A stretch of 64,000 nt of DNA, taken from NCBI RefSeq assembly GCF_002095535.1, contig NZ_MLJI01000001.1, positions 3,326,800-3,390,799 on the forward strand, given 5' to 3'. The notes under the pieces were generated by a model. That model searched no databases. It worked only from the letters and a program-made list of their open reading frames with translations, and was not told where the DNA came from. A program made the position numbers and the translations under genes. This DNA comes from Pantoea cypripedii (GTDB lineage: Bacteria; Pseudomonadota; Gammaproteobacteria; Enterobacterales; Enterobacteriaceae). Shown here one piece after another: positions 30,186-43,765 of the stretch (position 1 is the first letter of the stretch; each line of letters opens with the position of its first letter).

Positions 30186-30857
30186 TCAGGCGATATTGAG
30201 ATATTTGTGCGTCTGCATCGACAAGCGCCAGTTGCGGGCAATGCAGGTTTCGATGCACAGTTTGGTCGCCGCATCACCACGGCTGATCGGCTGTAGCGCA
30301 ATGATGCGCTTTTTCTCGTCGTGCAATCCTGCCAGCAACGCATCCAGCGCTTCAACATCACGCTCGCGCGCTACCGGATGTTTGATCTCATCCGCCCGCA
30401 CTAACGCCTGCGGCAGCACATCGTAACCACCGCGCATATTCACTTTCGGTGAAACCGTCACCCAGGTGGTGTCAGTACAGCGAATTTCATGGGTGCCGCT
30501 GGTTTCAATCTGGCACTGAAAACCCGCCGCTTCCAGTGCGCTGGTCAGAGGGCGTAAATCGTAAATGGCCGGTTCACCACCGGTGATCACTACATGGCGC
30601 GCAGTCCAGCCCTGACGCTGAATGCTCTCAATCAGCATCGCAGCATCGGCGTTGCCCCAGGCATCGCTTTCAACAGTTTTGACCAGAATGTCACCGAGCG
30701 AGGTCTCCCGATCTGCCAGCTTTTCCCAGGTATGTTTGGTATCACACCAGCTACAACCCACCGGACATCCCTGCAAGCGGATGAACAGTGCCGGAACGCC
30801 CGTGTAAAAACCTTCGCCCTGCAGTGTCTGGAACATTTCGTTAATCGGGTAGAACAT
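30186..30857 (-). CDS. queE: 7-carboxy-7-deazaguanine synthase QueE
   Basis: QueE is a radical-SAM enzyme that rearranges 6-carboxytetrahydropterin to 7-carboxy-7-deazaguanine in queuosine synthesis. The 223-residue product has the unusual CX14CX2C-type cluster motif seen in enterobacterial QueE, here ending in QGCPVGCSWCDTKHTWE (about 29-45), plus VVITGGEPAIYDL and CQIETSGTHEIRC. Nearly every conserved block of E. coli QueE is present. It is downstream of eno on the same strand, across a terminator. Confidence 0.96.
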   Translation of the reverse strand: MFYPINEMFQTLQGEGFYTGVPALFIRLQGCPVGCSWCDTKHTWEKLADRETSLGDILVKTVESDAWGNADAAMLIESIQRQGWTARHVVITGGEPAIYDLRPLTSALEAAGFQCQIETSGTHEIRCTDTTWVTVSPKVNMRGGYDVLPQALVRADEIKHPVARERDVEALDALLAGLHDEKKRIIALQPISRGDAATKLCIETCIARNWRLSMQTHKYLNIA

Positions 30858-30937
30858 TTTTTACTCACTTCATCATTTCAAGGCGCAGATTATGGCAGAT
30901 CTGTCACCGGTAACAACAGCGGCTTTACGCCAAAAAT

Positions 30938-30964
30938 GCAAAAGCCCCGCACGAGGCGGGGCTT
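30938..30964 (-). terminator. eno terminator
   Basis: On the minus strand AAGCCCCGC (30956-30964 side) pairs with GCGGGGCTT (30942-30950 side) in a 9-bp GC-rich stem ending in TTTTGC. It lies 42 bases past the eno stop and should separate eno from queE. Confidence 0.85.
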
Positions 30965-31005
30965 CATATCAGGCGATACCGCCTTCAGGCGGCATCAGCA
31001 GGCGA

Positions 31006-32328
<1,323 letters not shown>

Positions 32329-32378
32329 TCAATCCTAAGACAAACAACGCGCGAAACTTCGCGCGCTGCTCGTGAAAC

Positions 32379-34032
<1,654 letters not shown>

Positions 34033-34270
34033 TTAGGTTTAAAGACGATGGAATAACCAGGACGGGAAAACAGTATACCTGAAGTCGTCACCTGCCACAA
34101 TTGATCAATCACCACCCTCTCCTCCTGCGCAGTGCAGCGAATAACATAGCGGATAGCCAGGGTTGAAATGTTGACGCACGTCACAAAGTTACCGCTCAGC
34201 TGAATCGAGTAAGCTTAAGCGGTGATTTTATGCGCAGCGCTGGAATAATCAACAAATCGCCCGCGCTACG

Positions 34271-35062
34271 TTACTGCTTGTTCTCACTGACTTTAACCTG
34301 CTGCCAGGCTTCTTCCATCTGCTCAAGGGTGGCATCGCTCATCACCAGCCCCTGCGCGGCAATCAGCCCTTCCACCTGGCGAAAACGGCGTTCAAATTTG
34401 TCATTCGCCTTTTGCAACGCGACTTCGGCTTTGCTGCCGAGATGACGTGAAAGATTAACCGTGGCGAACAGTAAATCGCCGATTTCCTCTTCCAGCTTGT
34501 CGTGATCGATCACCGCCTGCTGCGCTTCGTGCATCACCTCATCAATTTCTTCATGCACTTTATCCAGCACCGGGCCGAGGCTATTCCAGTCGAAGCCGAC
34601 ATTGCTGCAACGTTTCTGGATTTTGTGTGCGCGCATTAACGCAGGCAACGCTTTGGGGATGTCATCCAGTGCCGAATGTTGCGCTTTTTCCGCCCGCTCA
34701 TTTTGTTTGATGGCTTCCCAGTTTTTAATCACCTGCTGTGCATCATCGACCTGCGTATCGCCGAAGATATGCGGGTGGCGGCGTTCAAGTTTGTCGCTGA
34801 TGCCGTTGCAGATGTCATCGAAGTTGAAACGCTGCTGCTCATTGGCCATCTGCGCGTAAAACACCACCTGGAACAGCAGGTCACCCAGCTCGCCGCGCAG
34901 ATCGTCAAAATCTTCGCGCTGGATGGCATCAATCACTTCATACGTCTCTTCCAGCGTATAAGGGGCGATGGAGGCGAAAGTTTGCTGCCGATCCCACGGG
35001 CAACCGCGCTGTGGATCGCGCAGGGTTTGCATGATGGTGAGCAGACGTTGAAGGGCATTCAT
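34271..35062 (-). CDS. mazG: Nucleoside triphosphate pyrophosphohydrolase MazG
   Basis: MazG hydrolyses NTPs and dNTPs to monophosphates plus pyrophosphate and in E. coli lowers ppGpp when MazF is induced. The product is 263 residues, as in E. coli. Two MazG domains are visible, each with an acidic helix pair: LEETYEVIDAIQREDFDDLRGELGDLLFQVVF (about 35-66) and EEIDEVMHEAQQ...LEEEIGDLLFATVNLSRH (about 165-200). The LDDIPKALPALMRAHKIQKRCSNVGFDW linker is conserved. The ATG at 35062 matches the family start. It lies between relA and pyrG; the mazEF pair found there in E. coli is absent. Confidence 0.96.
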   Translation of the reverse strand: MNALQRLLTIMQTLRDPQRGCPWDRQQTFASIAPYTLEETYEVIDAIQREDFDDLRGELGDLLFQVVFYAQMANEQQRFNFDDICNGISDKLERRHPHIFGDTQVDDAQQVIKNWEAIKQNERAEKAQHSALDDIPKALPALMRAHKIQKRCSNVGFDWNSLGPVLDKVHEEIDEVMHEAQQAVIDHDKLEEEIGDLLFATVNLSRHLGSKAEVALQKANDKFERRFRQVEGLIAAQGLVMSDATLEQMEEAWQQVKVSENKQ

Positions 35063-35078
35063 GGACGGGTCCTTTGGT

Positions 35079-35105
35079 AAAAAGGAGCGCATACATGCGC
35101 TCCTT
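35079..35105 (-). terminator. relA terminator
   Basis: AAGGAGCGCAT (35082-35092) and ATGCGCTCCTT (35095-35105) form a perfect 11-bp stem, followed on the minus strand by TTTTT. It lies about 45 bases past the relA stop and just before mazG, so mazG should have its own promoter or depend on read-through. Confidence 0.85.
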
Positions 35106-35114
35106 ACGAATGTA

Positions 35115-35136
35115 GGGTCGGTATTGATGCCGACCC
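35115..35136. repeat. GGGTCGG/CCGACCC inverted repeat
   Basis: GGGTCGG (35115-35121) and CCGACCC (35130-35136) flank an 8-base centre, 14 bases after relA and next to the terminator. It resembles short dispersed palindromes of this lineage. No second copy was found in the window. Confidence 0.5.
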
Positions 35137-35150
35137 GATAAAGATGGGGA

Positions 35151-37385
35151 TCAATGCAAACGGCGTGCGTCGATAATATCGGGCACCTGATTCAGTCGGG
35201 CAAGCACGCGGCCCAGCACCTGCTGGTTGTAAATCTCGATATCCATATCGATGGTGGCCAGCTGTTTACGGGTATCGCTGCGGCTGGAGACACCGAGGAC
35301 GTTGACCTTCTCATTCGCCAGGATGGTGGTGATATCGCGCAGCAGGCCGCTACGATCGTTAGCCGTCACACGTACCACCAGCGAATAACCGCTGGAGTAG
35401 CTCTCCCCCCACACTGCATCAACAATACGTTCCGGCGCATGGGAAATCAGCTCCGCCAGTTGGTCACAATCGGCGCGGTGAATCGAAATGCCGCGCCCCT
35501 GGGTGATAAAGCCGACGATATCGTCACCCGGAATCGGCTGGCAACAGCGGGCGATATGATGCAGCAGGTTGCCGACCCCTTCCACCACCACACGGCCACT
35601 CTCTTTGCGTGCCGACGATGGCGTGTGCGATTTTTGCGTCAGCTGACGCAGCGCTTCGCGGTCTTCCTCTTCGGCACTCGGTTTGTTGAGCTTGCTTTGC
35701 AGGAAGTTGACCATCTGGTTGAGGCGAATATCACCGCCGCCAATCGCCGCCAGCAGTTCATCCAGCGACGTGACGTTATAGCGCGGCAACAGCAGCTTCT
35801 CCGCCTCACGCAGGCTAATATCCAGCTGAGTCAGCTCGGTATCCAGAATCTGGCGACCGGCGATAATATTCTTGTCGCGATCCTGTTTACGGAACCAGTT
35901 ATGGATCTTCGAACGACCACGGCTGGTGGTGATATAGCCGAGGTTCGGGTTCAGCCAGTCACGGCTCGGGTTCGGCTGTTTCTGGGTGATGACCTCAACC
36001 TGGTCGCCCATCTGCAACTGATAGGTGAACGGGACGATACGGCCACCAATTTTGGCCCCGATGCAGCGGTGACCAATATCGCTGTGGATATGGTAAGCAA
36101 AATCGAGCGGCGTTGAACCGGCGGGCAAATCGACCACGTCGCCCTTCGGGGTAAACACGTAAACCCGGTCGTCAAACACCTGGCTACGCACCTCTTCCAG
36201 CATTTCGCCAGAATCCGACATCTCTTCCTGCCAGGTGATCAGCTTACGCAGCCAGGCAATACGTTCTTCATGGCCTGCCGCACCACGCGCGTTGCTGCTG
36301 GTGGGGCCTTCTTTGTATTTCCAGTGCGCCGCCACGCCCAGCTCAGCGTCTTCATGCATCTGGCGGGTACGAATCTGGATTTCAACCGTTTTGCCCTGTG
36401 GCCCCAGCACCACGGTATGGATGGACTGATAACCGTTAGGTTTCGGGTTGGCAACGTAATCGTCGAACTCACTCGGCAGGTGGCGATACAGGGTATGCAC
36501 CGTACCCAGCGCGCCATAGCAATCCTGCAAGCGTTCCGCCACGATGCGCACCGCACGCACATCGAACAACTCATCGAAGGCCAGCGATTTTTTCTGCATC
36601 TTGCGCCAGATGCTGTAGATATGCTTCGGGCGGCCATACACTTCGGCACGCACGCCCTCTTTCTGCATCTCTTTGCGCAGGTTATCGACGAAGTTTTCGA
36701 TGTATTGTTCGCGATCGATACGCCGCTCATGCAGCAGCTTGGCGATACGTTTGTATTCATCCGGATGGAGATAGCGGAAGCAGTAATCTTCCAGTTCCCA
36801 TTTGAGCTGGCCGATACCGAGACGGTTGGCGAGCGGCGCGTAGATGTTGGTGCTCTCTTTGGCCGCCAGCACGCGTTCGTCTTCAGGGGCATCCTTCATT
36901 TCACGCAGATGCGCGATACGTTCCGCCAGTTTGATGACTACGCAGCGGAAATCTTCCACCATCGCCAGCAACATGCGGCGCACGTTATCGACCTGCTCGG
37001 AAGCCATCGAATCGTTGTGGATCGCTTTCAGCTGACGAATCGCATCCATATCGCGCACGCCATGCACCAGCGAGACGATACCTTTACCGACGGTCTGCTC
37101 CAGCTCCTCTTCGCTGACCACATCCGCATTGGCGAGCGGGAAGATCAGCGCGGCGCGCAGGCTGTCGATATCCATACTGAGCATGGTGAGGATTTCTACC
37201 ATCTCAATACCGCGCCACAGCAGCAGAGCCTGTTCAGGATGGTCGTGCGTTTCGGCTTCACAGTAGCGCCAGGTGTCAGCCAGGCGCTGACAGGATTGCG
37301 GGTTAGCAATACCTAAACTGGCAATCCACTGGTCGAGGGCAAATTCCCCCGCCGTATTCAAATGCGCACTTCTAACCGCAACCAT
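35151..37385 (-). CDS. relA: GTP pyrophosphokinase RelA
   Basis: RelA senses uncharged tRNA on stalled ribosomes and makes (p)ppGpp, triggering the stringent response. The product is 744 residues, as in E. coli. Order: an inactive HD hydrolase-like domain (the HD pair is replaced, here FPLANA where SpoT-type proteins have HD), the synthetase domain (YGRPKHIYSIWRKMQKK, FDVRAVRIVAE, PKPNGYQSIHTVVLG), a TGS domain (VFTPKGDVVDLPAGSTPLDFAYHIHSDIGHRCIGAKI, about 405-440), a zinc-finger region with ARCCQPIPGDDIVGFITQGRGISIHRADC, and a C-terminal ACT domain. The start is ATG 37385 (MVAVRSAHLN), five codons inside the open frame. rlmD is 32 bases upstream, likely co-transcribed. Confidence 0.98.
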   Translation of the reverse strand: MVAVRSAHLNTAGEFALDQWIASLGIANPQSCQRLADTWRYCEAETHDHPEQALLLWRGIEMVEILTMLSMDIDSLRAALIFPLANADVVSEEELEQTVGKGIVSLVHGVRDMDAIRQLKAIHNDSMASEQVDNVRRMLLAMVEDFRCVVIKLAERIAHLREMKDAPEDERVLAAKESTNIYAPLANRLGIGQLKWELEDYCFRYLHPDEYKRIAKLLHERRIDREQYIENFVDNLRKEMQKEGVRAEVYGRPKHIYSIWRKMQKKSLAFDELFDVRAVRIVAERLQDCYGALGTVHTLYRHLPSEFDDYVANPKPNGYQSIHTVVLGPQGKTVEIQIRTRQMHEDAELGVAAHWKYKEGPTSSNARGAAGHEERIAWLRKLITWQEEMSDSGEMLEEVRSQVFDDRVYVFTPKGDVVDLPAGSTPLDFAYHIHSDIGHRCIGAKIGGRIVPFTYQLQMGDQVEVITQKQPNPSRDWLNPNLGYITTSRGRSKIHNWFRKQDRDKNIIAGRQILDTELTQLDISLREAEKLLLPRYNVTSLDELLAAIGGGDIRLNQMVNFLQSKLNKPSAEEEDREALRQLTQKSHTPSSARKESGRVVVEGVGNLLHHIARCCQPIPGDDIVGFITQGRGISIHRADCDQLAELISHAPERIVDAVWGESYSSGYSLVVRVTANDRSGLLRDITTILANEKVNVLGVSSRSDTRKQLATIDMDIEIYNQQVLGRVLARLNQVPDIIDARRLH

Positions 37386-37417
37386 ATCCTCTCCTGCCAC
37401 AGCGACATGAATGTCGC

Positions 37418-38734
37418 TTATGTTTTGCTGAACAGCACCATGGATTCGAGATGACTGGTATGAGGAAACATATCCAGCATCGCGACCCTTTCCAAATGGT
37501 AGCCTGCTGACAGTAATGTCTGACTGTCGCGGGCAAGTGTCGTTGGGTTACAGGAAACATAGACCACGCGTTCCGGCGCAAGTTTAACAATGTGCGACAT
37601 CACAGCTGCCGCCCCGGCTCGCGCCGGATCCAGTAACACCTTATTAAATCCCTGCGCAGCCCATGCCTGGCGCGCAACATCTTCCTCCAGGTTGTGCTGG
37701 AAAAAGCGGACATTTTTCAGATTATTCAGGTCTGCATTATACGCTGCCTGCCGTACTAATGCTGCAACGCCCTCCACACCGACGGCATTTTCTACGAACT
37801 TTCCTACAGGAAGCGTAAAGTTACCCATACCACAAAACAGATCCAGCACCCGGTCATGCGGCTGTAAATCGAGCCAGTCGATGGCTTTCGCCACCATTTG
37901 CTGATTCACCGCATCATTAACCTGAATGAAATCCTGCGGGCTGAAGGTCAGCTTCAGGTTGAACGACTGATAATACGGCTCGCTGGTGCTCAGGGCCGTC
38001 AGATCATCGCTGCCATCGGCGAGAAACAGCATCAAATCATGTTCATGCGAAAAACGTTCCAGTTTTGCACGATCGGCAGCGGACAATGCATCAAGATGGC
38101 GCAGCACCATCATCGGGCCATTATCCGCCAGCACCAGCTCAACATGGCCCAGCCGCTTCACCGCATTTAATGTGCTCAGACAACAGTGCAACGGTGTCAG
38201 CAACGCTTCAAGGTCGGGCGCCAGAATGGGGCACTGAGTTAACTCCACCAGGTCGTTACTGGCGGCTTTGCGGAACCCCATCTGCAAACGTTGTTGCTTC
38301 GGCTGCCACTGCAATCCCAGGCGGGCACGGCGGCGATACCCCCATTCGGGGCCGCTGATGATCTCATCGACCGATACCGGCAAAGGCGCATCGCGGCTCA
38401 GCATGCGTCCCAGTGCTTTGGCTTTGCTCTGTTCCTGTAGCGCCACCGAGACGTGCTGCTGCTGACACCCGCCACAAACGCCGAAGTGCGGGCAGCGCGG
38501 CGTCACGCGTTCCGCACTGGGTTGGCTGATACGTGTCGCTTTCGCCCTGGCGAACTGACGTTTATCTTCCAGTACCGTGACTTCTGCCTGCTCACCCGGC
38601 AGCGCACCGCTGACAAACATCGCTTTACCATTATGGCGCGCCACACCTTGTCCAAAAGGATCAAGGTCTTCAATGGTGACGGTAATGCGTTGCTTTGTCG
38701 TCACCCGCTGTTTTGCGGAGTAAAATTGCGCCAT
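37418..38734 (-). CDS. rlmD: 23S rRNA (uracil(1939)-C(5))-methyltransferase RlmD
   Basis: RlmD (RumA) methylates U1939 of 23S rRNA using S-adenosylmethionine. The 438-residue product has an N-terminal TRAM RNA-binding domain (about 15-75), the 4Fe-4S cysteines in [15 protein letters not shown] (about 80-94), and the methyltransferase domain with [28 protein letters not shown] and the catalytic cysteine in [14 protein letters not shown]. The fourth cluster cysteine is presumably in [12 protein letters not shown]. It is divergent from barA (80 bases between starts) and heads the rlmD-relA pair. Confidence 0.96.
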   Translation of the reverse strand: MAQFYSAKQRVTTKQRITVTIEDLDPFGQGVARHNGKAMFVSGALPGEQAEVTVLEDKRQFARAKATRISQPSAERVTPRCPHFGVCGGCQQQHVSVALQEQSKAKALGRMLSRDAPLPVSVDEIISGPEWGYRRRARLGLQWQPKQQRLQMGFRKAASNDLVELTQCPILAPDLEALLTPLHCCLSTLNAVKRLGHVELVLADNGPMMVLRHLDALSAADRAKLERFSHEHDLMLFLADGSDDLTALSTSEPYYQSFNLKLTFSPQDFIQVNDAVNQQMVAKAIDWLDLQPHDRVLDLFCGMGNFTLPVGKFVENAVGVEGVAALVRQAAYNADLNNLKNVRFFQHNLEEDVARQAWAAQGFNKVLLDPARAGAAAVMSHIVKLAPERVVYVSCNPTTLARDSQTLLSAGYHLERVAMLDMFPHTSHLESMVLFSKT

Positions 38735-38814
38735 AGTGTTGTAAATTCTCTATTCTGATTGGGTTGTGCAGTTTGCACAGGGATAAACTTGCCAGGAGCC
38801 GCCAGGCCTTAATT

Positions 38815-41538
38815 ATGACCAAATACAGCCTGCGGGCGCGAATGATGATTTTGATACTGGCACCTACGCTGATGATCGGCCTGTTGCTCAGTACTTTTTT
38901 TGTGGTTCATCGTTATAACGAGTTACAGCATCAGGTGCGCGACGCGGGGGCGAATATTATCGAGCCGCTGGCGGTTTCCGCCGAATACGGCATGACCTGG
39001 CACAACCGCGATGCGATTCGCGAACTGGTCAGCCTGCTGCATCGGCGACATTCCGATATTGTCCGTGCGATTACGGTTTTCGACAACAACAATCACATCT
39101 ACGTCACCTCGAATAACAATCAAAACCTCAGCCTGTTGCAGAAGGAGGATATCTCCACGCTGGAGGATGGGGTCTCGGTGGAACGCCGTGGCAATCTGAT
39201 GGTGCTACGCACTCCTATCGTCGCGGAACGTTATTCGGTGGATGAATTGCCGGGAGAAGATGCCAAACCTGCCGGGAACCCGCTGGGTTATGTGGCGATT
39301 GAGCTGGATCTGCAATCGGTGCGCCTTGAGCAGTACAAAGAGGTGTTTGTTGCCACCCTGCTGCTGCTGTTTTGCCTGTGCATCGCGATGCTGTTTGCCT
39401 ATCGTCTGATGCGCGACGTCACCGGCCCAATTCGTAATATGGTCACCACCGTTGACCGTATCCGCCGTGGCCAGCTCGACAGCCGCGTCGAAGGCTACAT
39501 GTTGGGTGAACTGAGTATTCTGAAGAATGGTATCAACGCCATGGCCATGTCGCTGACCGCCTACCATGAAGAGATGCAGCAGAATATCGATCAGGCCACC
39601 TACGATCTGCGTGAAACGCTGGAACAGCTGGAGATTCAGAACGTAGAACTGGATCTGGCGAAGAAACGCGCCCAGGAGGCGGCACGCATCAAATCCGAGT
39701 TCCTCGCCAATATGTCGCACGAGCTGCGTACGCCGCTGAACGGGGTGATTGGCTTTACCCGCCAGATGCTGAAAACCGGTCTGAGCACCAACCAACGCGA
39801 TTATATGAGCACCATCGAGCGCTCGGCCGCGAACCTGCTGAGCATCATTAATGACGTGCTCGACTTCTCCAAACTGGAAGCGGGAAAACTGGTGCTGGAA
39901 TCCATCCCCTTCCCGCTGCGCGCCACGCTGGATGAAACCCTGGTGCTGCTGGCTCCCTCGGCACACGAGAAGGGGCTGGAAATCACCGTCTGCCTGGAAA
40001 AACAGGTGCCGGACAACGTGATTGGCGACCCGCTGCGCCTGCAACAGATTCTGATCAACCTGATCGGCAACGCCATCAAGTTTACCGAGCAGGGCCATAT
40101 TGACCTGCGTGTTGAGCTACGCAACGCCAATGCCACCCGCGTTGCGCTGGAAATTCAGGTGCACGATACCGGCATTGGTATCTCCGGGGAGCAGCAGACG
40201 CAACTGTTCCAGGCGTTCCGCCAGGCCGATGCCAGCATTTCGCGCCGCCATGGCGGCACCGGACTGGGTCTGGTGATCACCCAGAAACTGGTGCACGAGA
40301 TGGGGGGCGAAATTGCCTTCCATAGCCGCCAGGGTCAGGGGTCCACCTTTTGGGTGCATATTCAACTCGATCTCAATCCCAACGCCCCTTCCCTGCCGCG
40401 CGCGCTGGAGGATTTGCGCCCATCACAGTTAGCCTATGTGGAACCGCACCCGGCGGTGGCGAAAGCGGTGCTGGAGATGCTGAGCGGCACACCGTTGCAG
40501 GTCCATCACGTCGAAAGCCTTGAGGCACTGGGGAATGAGCACTTCCCGCTGCTGCTGATGGGTCTGCCGGTATCGGCTAAAACCACGCCCGTGATGCCCG
40601 ATGAGATGATTAACCATTTGCTGACCCGCGCTGATTCGGTGCTGCTGGCGTTGCCCAGCGAAATGATGCTGCATGCTGACGAGCTGCGTAAACGTGGTAT
40701 CGCGGGTTGCCTGACCAAACCGGTGTCACTGACCCGGTTGTTGCCGATGTTGCTCGATTTTCATAGCCGTCAGCGCGAAGCGGTGCCGCGTCGCAGCCGT
40801 CAGCCGCTGACGGTAATGGCGGTGGATGACAACCCGGCCAACCTGAAGCTGATCGGCGCGCTGCTTGAGGAGCAGGTTGAACACATTATTTTGTGCGATA
40901 ACGCCGAGCAGGCCATCCGCCAGGCGCGTAGCCACGCGCTGGATGTGATTCTGATGGATATTCAGATGCCGGAGATTGACGGTATCCGCGCCAGTGAAAT
41001 TATCCGCAGCCTGCCGCTGCACGCATCAACACCGATCGTGGCAGTCACCGCCCATGCGCTGGATGGTGAACGCGAGCAGTTGATCAATGCCGGTATGAAC
41101 GATTATCTGGCGAAGCCAATCGATGAAGACAAGCTTAGCCAACTGCTGCGGCGTTATACCCCGCAAAGCGTGCCCGTTACCCCGGCTCCTGCGCTGGCCC
41201 CGTCGCTGGATTGGGCGCTGGCATTACGCCAGGCAGCGAACAAGGAAGACCTGGCGCGCGATTTGTTGCAGATGCTGCTGGATTTCCTGCCGGACGTGGC
41301 TAAACGCGTGGAAGGTTGCATGGAAAACAATGACGTGACCGGCCTGCGGGAAATTATTCACAAGTTACACGGCAGCGCCAGTTACAGCGGCGTACCGCGC
41401 CTGAAGGCGCTGTGCCAGCAACTGGAAAAGAGCCTGCATCAGGAGAGTGATATCGCCGCACTGGAACCGGAACTGCTGGAACTGAGCGACGAAATGGAGA
41501 ATGTAGCCCGCGAGGCAAGGAAGTTACTGCAACACTAA
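38815..41538 (+). CDS. barA: Hybrid sensor histidine kinase BarA
   Basis: BarA senses short-chain carboxylic acids and phosphorylates UvrY (SirA/GacA), which activates the CsrB and CsrC RNAs. The 907-residue tripartite protein has an N-terminal membrane segment (about 10-31), a periplasmic region, a second segment (about 178-197), a HAMP domain (about 198-252), a kinase domain with phospho-acceptor His302 ([12 protein letters not shown]) and ATP-binding [11 protein letters not shown], a receiver domain with Asp715 ([13 protein letters not shown]), and an HPt domain with HKLHG at about 849-853. The start at ATG 38815 gives the conserved [17 protein letters not shown]; the longer frame has no family support. 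Its expected downstream target csrB lies 11 kb away. Confidence 0.97.
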   Translation: MTKYSLRARMMILILAPTLMIGLLLSTFFVVHRYNELQHQVRDAGANIIEPLAVSAEYGMTWHNRDAIRELVSLLHRRHSDIVRAITVFDNNNHIYVTSNNNQNLSLLQKEDISTLEDGVSVERRGNLMVLRTPIVAERYSVDELPGEDAKPAGNPLGYVAIELDLQSVRLEQYKEVFVATLLLLFCLCIAMLFAYRLMRDVTGPIRNMVTTVDRIRRGQLDSRVEGYMLGELSILKNGINAMAMSLTAYHEEMQQNIDQATYDLRETLEQLEIQNVELDLAKKRAQEAARIKSEFLANMSHELRTPLNGVIGFTRQMLKTGLSTNQRDYMSTIERSAANLLSIINDVLDFSKLEAGKLVLESIPFPLRATLDETLVLLAPSAHEKGLEITVCLEKQVPDNVIGDPLRLQQILINLIGNAIKFTEQGHIDLRVELRNANATRVALEIQVHDTGIGISGEQQTQLFQAFRQADASISRRHGGTGLGLVITQKLVHEMGGEIAFHSRQGQGSTFWVHIQLDLNPNAPSLPRALEDLRPSQLAYVEPHPAVAKAVLEMLSGTPLQVHHVESLEALGNEHFPLLLMGLPVSAKTTPVMPDEMINHLLTRADSVLLALPSEMMLHADELRKRGIAGCLTKPVSLTRLLPMLLDFHSRQREAVPRRSRQPLTVMAVDDNPANLKLIGALLEEQVEHIILCDNAEQAIRQARSHALDVILMDIQMPEIDGIRASEIIRSLPLHASTPIVAVTAHALDGEREQLINAGMNDYLAKPIDEDKLSQLLRRYTPQSVPVTPAPALAPSLDWALALRQAANKEDLARDLLQMLLDFLPDVAKRVEGCMENNDVTGLREIIHKLHGSASYSGVPRLKALCQQLEKSLHQESDIAALEPELLELSDEMENVAREARKLLQH

Positions 41539-41552
41539 CAATTTTGTTCGGG

Positions 41553-41628
41553 CCGTAGCGGCGCGATTTATCGCGCAATCCTCTGCGCGATGCAGGAAAA
41601 TTCCGCGCGATAAATCGCGCCGCTACGG
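41553..41628. repeat. Paired inverted REP-like repeats
   Basis: The same 24-base arms as at 30101-30163 occur here in opposite orientation (41553-41576 and 41605-41628), separated by 28 bases that include a small CTGC...GCAG hairpin. The pair lies between the convergent barA (+) and garK (-) genes and starts 14 bases after the barA stop. It is probably a BIME-like element acting as a transcript end for both. Confidence 0.85.
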
Positions 41629-41634
41629 GGATGT

Positions 41635-42774
41635 TTACAGACTTTTTCCTGCCTTAAGGGTGGCCGCCACATTACGTGCCGTCATGCGTACGTTTTGTGC
41701 GGCGTTTGCCAGCGCTTCCTCCAGCGTGCAGATACCAAACAGCACGCTAAACACCGCATCCAGCCCGTGTTCATGCACCACACCAACATCAGCCGTCAGG
41801 CTGCCCGCAATGCCAATCACCGGCTTGTTAAACTGTTTCGCCACCTGTGCGACACCGATGGGCACCTTACCGTTGATGGTCTGGCTGTCGATACGTCCTT
41901 CCCCGGTAATCACCAGGCTGGCATCCTGCACCTGTTCGGCTAAGCCCAGCGCTTCGGTGACGATTTCGATACCGCGCCGCAACTCGGCCTGGCAAAACGC
42001 ATGCAGCGCTGCACCCATCCCTCCCGCCGCGCCGCCACCCGCGATATGCAGCACATCAATATCCAGATCACGATGGATTATGTCGGCATAGTGCGCCAGC
42101 GCCTGATCCAGTTGCTCAACCAGCTCCGGCGTCGCCCCCTTCTGCGGGCCAAAAATCGCCGAGGCACCTTTTTCGCCGGTCAGCGGGTTGGTGACATCAC
42201 AGGCCACTTCAAAACGACACTGCCGGATACGCGCATCTAAATGATCGATTTCGATTCGCGCCAGCTGCGGCAACGCTCCCCCACCGTAGGCAATTTCGTG
42301 GCCCTGATTATCCAGCAGACGAGCGCCTAGCGCCTGCATCATGCCGGATCCACCGTCGTTGGTGGCGCTGCCGCCAATACCAATGATGATGTGACCCACC
42401 CCTCTGTCCAGCGCGTTTTTAATCAGTTCTCCGGTACCAAATGAGGTGGTGATCAGCGGGTCGCGGCGTGACGCAGGAACCAGCTCCAGGCCACTGGCGG
42501 CAGCCATCTCAATAAACGCGGTACGCGTGTCGCCAGATAAACCGTAGAACGCATCAACAGGCTCTCCCAGCGGTCCGGTGACCGTCAGCCTGACAATGCT
42601 TCCCTGCGTTGCCGCCACCATCGCTTCTACCGTGCCTTCTCCACCGTCGGCGACCGGTATTTTTACGTAGTCAGCTTCAGGGAAGATGTCGCGGAATCCC
42701 GCTTCAATCGCTGAAGCCACTTCCAGGGCGGATAAACTCTCTTTATATGAATCCGGTGCGATTACGATTTTCAT
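41635..42774 (-). CDS. garK: Glycerate 2-kinase GarK
   Basis: GarK phosphorylates D-glycerate to 2-phospho-D-glycerate, the last step of glucarate/galactarate degradation, feeding enolase. The product is 379 residues. The type I glycerate kinase family is shown by [60 protein letters not shown] and [22 protein letters not shown]. The ATG at 42774 is preferred over a TTG two codons earlier. It is the last gene of the gudP-gudX-gudD-garL-garR-garK run. E. coli places it in garPLRK instead. Confidence 0.95.
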   Translation of the reverse strand: MKIVIAPDSYKESLSALEVASAIEAGFRDIFPEADYVKIPVADGGEGTVEAMVAATQGSIVRLTVTGPLGEPVDAFYGLSGDTRTAFIEMAAASGLELVPASRRDPLITTSFGTGELIKNALDRGVGHIIIGIGGSATNDGGSGMMQALGARLLDNQGHEIAYGGGALPQLARIEIDHLDARIRQCRFEVACDVTNPLTGEKGASAIFGPQKGATPELVEQLDQALAHYADIIHRDLDIDVLHIAGGGAAGGMGAALHAFCQAELRRGIEIVTEALGLAEQVQDASLVITGEGRIDSQTINGKVPIGVAQVAKQFNKPVIGIAGSLTADVGVVHEHGLDAVFSVLFGICTLEEALANAAQNVRMTARNVAATLKAGKSL

Positions 42775-42828
42775 AGGCAATCCGAGCGCGGTTGATGACG
42801 GAAATCCGTCCTGCTAAGGCAACCAGGC

Positions 42829-42854
42829 CGTCCGGTATCAGCTGATACCGGACG
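42829..42854. repeat. 26-bp perfect palindrome between garR and garK
   Basis: The 26 bases at 42829-42854, centred on GTATCAGCTGATAC, read identically on both strands. They lie 7 bases after the garR stop and 54 bases before the garK start. A T run does not follow. It may be an mRNA-stabilising hairpin that sets relative garR/garK levels, or a partial terminator. Confidence 0.6.
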
Positions 42855-42860
42855 TGCGAG

Positions 42861-43745
42861 TTACCGGGTGATCTCAACTTTCGCTAATTTTTCATAATAG
42901 CAGGCCAGCGCGCTGTGGTCGGCCGTACCCAAACCATCGACTTTCAGCGCCTGCATCATCTCCATCACCGCAGCGGTGAGCGGCAGATGTGCACCAATAC
43001 CATGCGAAGTATCCAGCGCATTAGCCAGATCCTTGATATGCAGATCGATACGGAAGCCGGGCTTGAAGTTACGATCCAGCACCATCGGCGCTTTGGCATC
43101 CAGCACCGTGCTGCCTGCCAGCCCGCCACGAATCGCCTGATACACCAGCTCCGGGTCCACGCCCGCTTTGGTTGCCAGCGACAACGCTTCAGACATCGCA
43201 GCAATATTCAGCGCCACAATCACCTGATTCGCCAGCTTGGTCACGTTGCCCGCGCCAATCTCACCGGTATGCACCACTGAACCCGCCATCGCTTTCATGA
43301 TGTCGTAGCATTGGTCAAACACCGCTTTATCACCGCCCACCATCACTGACAACGTACCTTCAATGGCTTTCGGCTCGCCGCCGCTGACGGGCGCATCCAG
43401 CATTTTGATGCCTTTCTCTGCCAGCGCAGCGTGCACTTCACGGCTGGCCAGCGGCGCGATAGAACTCATGTCGATGACGATCAGGCCCGGTTTCGCACCA
43501 TCGATGATGCCATTTTCGCCCAGGCACACTTCTTTCACCTGCGGCGAGTTCGGCACCATGGTGATCACCACATCAACCTGCTGCGCCACTTCTTTTGCCG
43601 TCTTCGCGCTGGTTGCGCCCAGCTCAATCAGTTCAGCTTCGCTGGTCGCGTTGTTGTCACGTACCACCAGCGAATAACCCGCTTTCAGCAGGTTTTTACT
43701 CATCGGTTTGCCCATGATGCCGAGGCCGATAAATCCAATTTTCAT
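42861..43745 (-). CDS. garR: Tartronate semialdehyde reductase GarR
   Basis: GarR reduces tartronate semialdehyde to D-glycerate with NADH or NADPH. The 294-residue product is a beta-hydroxyacid dehydrogenase: Rossmann start MKIGFIGLGIMGKPMSKNLLKAG (1-23), the substrate motif MLDAPVSGGEPKAIEGTLSVMVGG (about 117-140), and the catalytic lysine in GAGNVTKLANQVIVALNIAAMSEAL (about 170). E. coli has a second isozyme, GlxR; the setting next to garL identifies this as GarR. Spacing is 20 bases from garL and 86 bases to garK. Confidence 0.95.
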   Translation of the reverse strand: MKIGFIGLGIMGKPMSKNLLKAGYSLVVRDNNATSEAELIELGATSAKTAKEVAQQVDVVITMVPNSPQVKEVCLGENGIIDGAKPGLIVIDMSSIAPLASREVHAALAEKGIKMLDAPVSGGEPKAIEGTLSVMVGGDKAVFDQCYDIMKAMAGSVVHTGEIGAGNVTKLANQVIVALNIAAMSEALSLATKAGVDPELVYQAIRGGLAGSTVLDAKAPMVLDRNFKPGFRIDLHIKDLANALDTSHGIGAHLPLTAAVMEMMQALKVDGLGTADHSALACYYEKLAKVEITR

Positions 43746-43765
43746 GACGTTTGCCCTTTAGTCAG

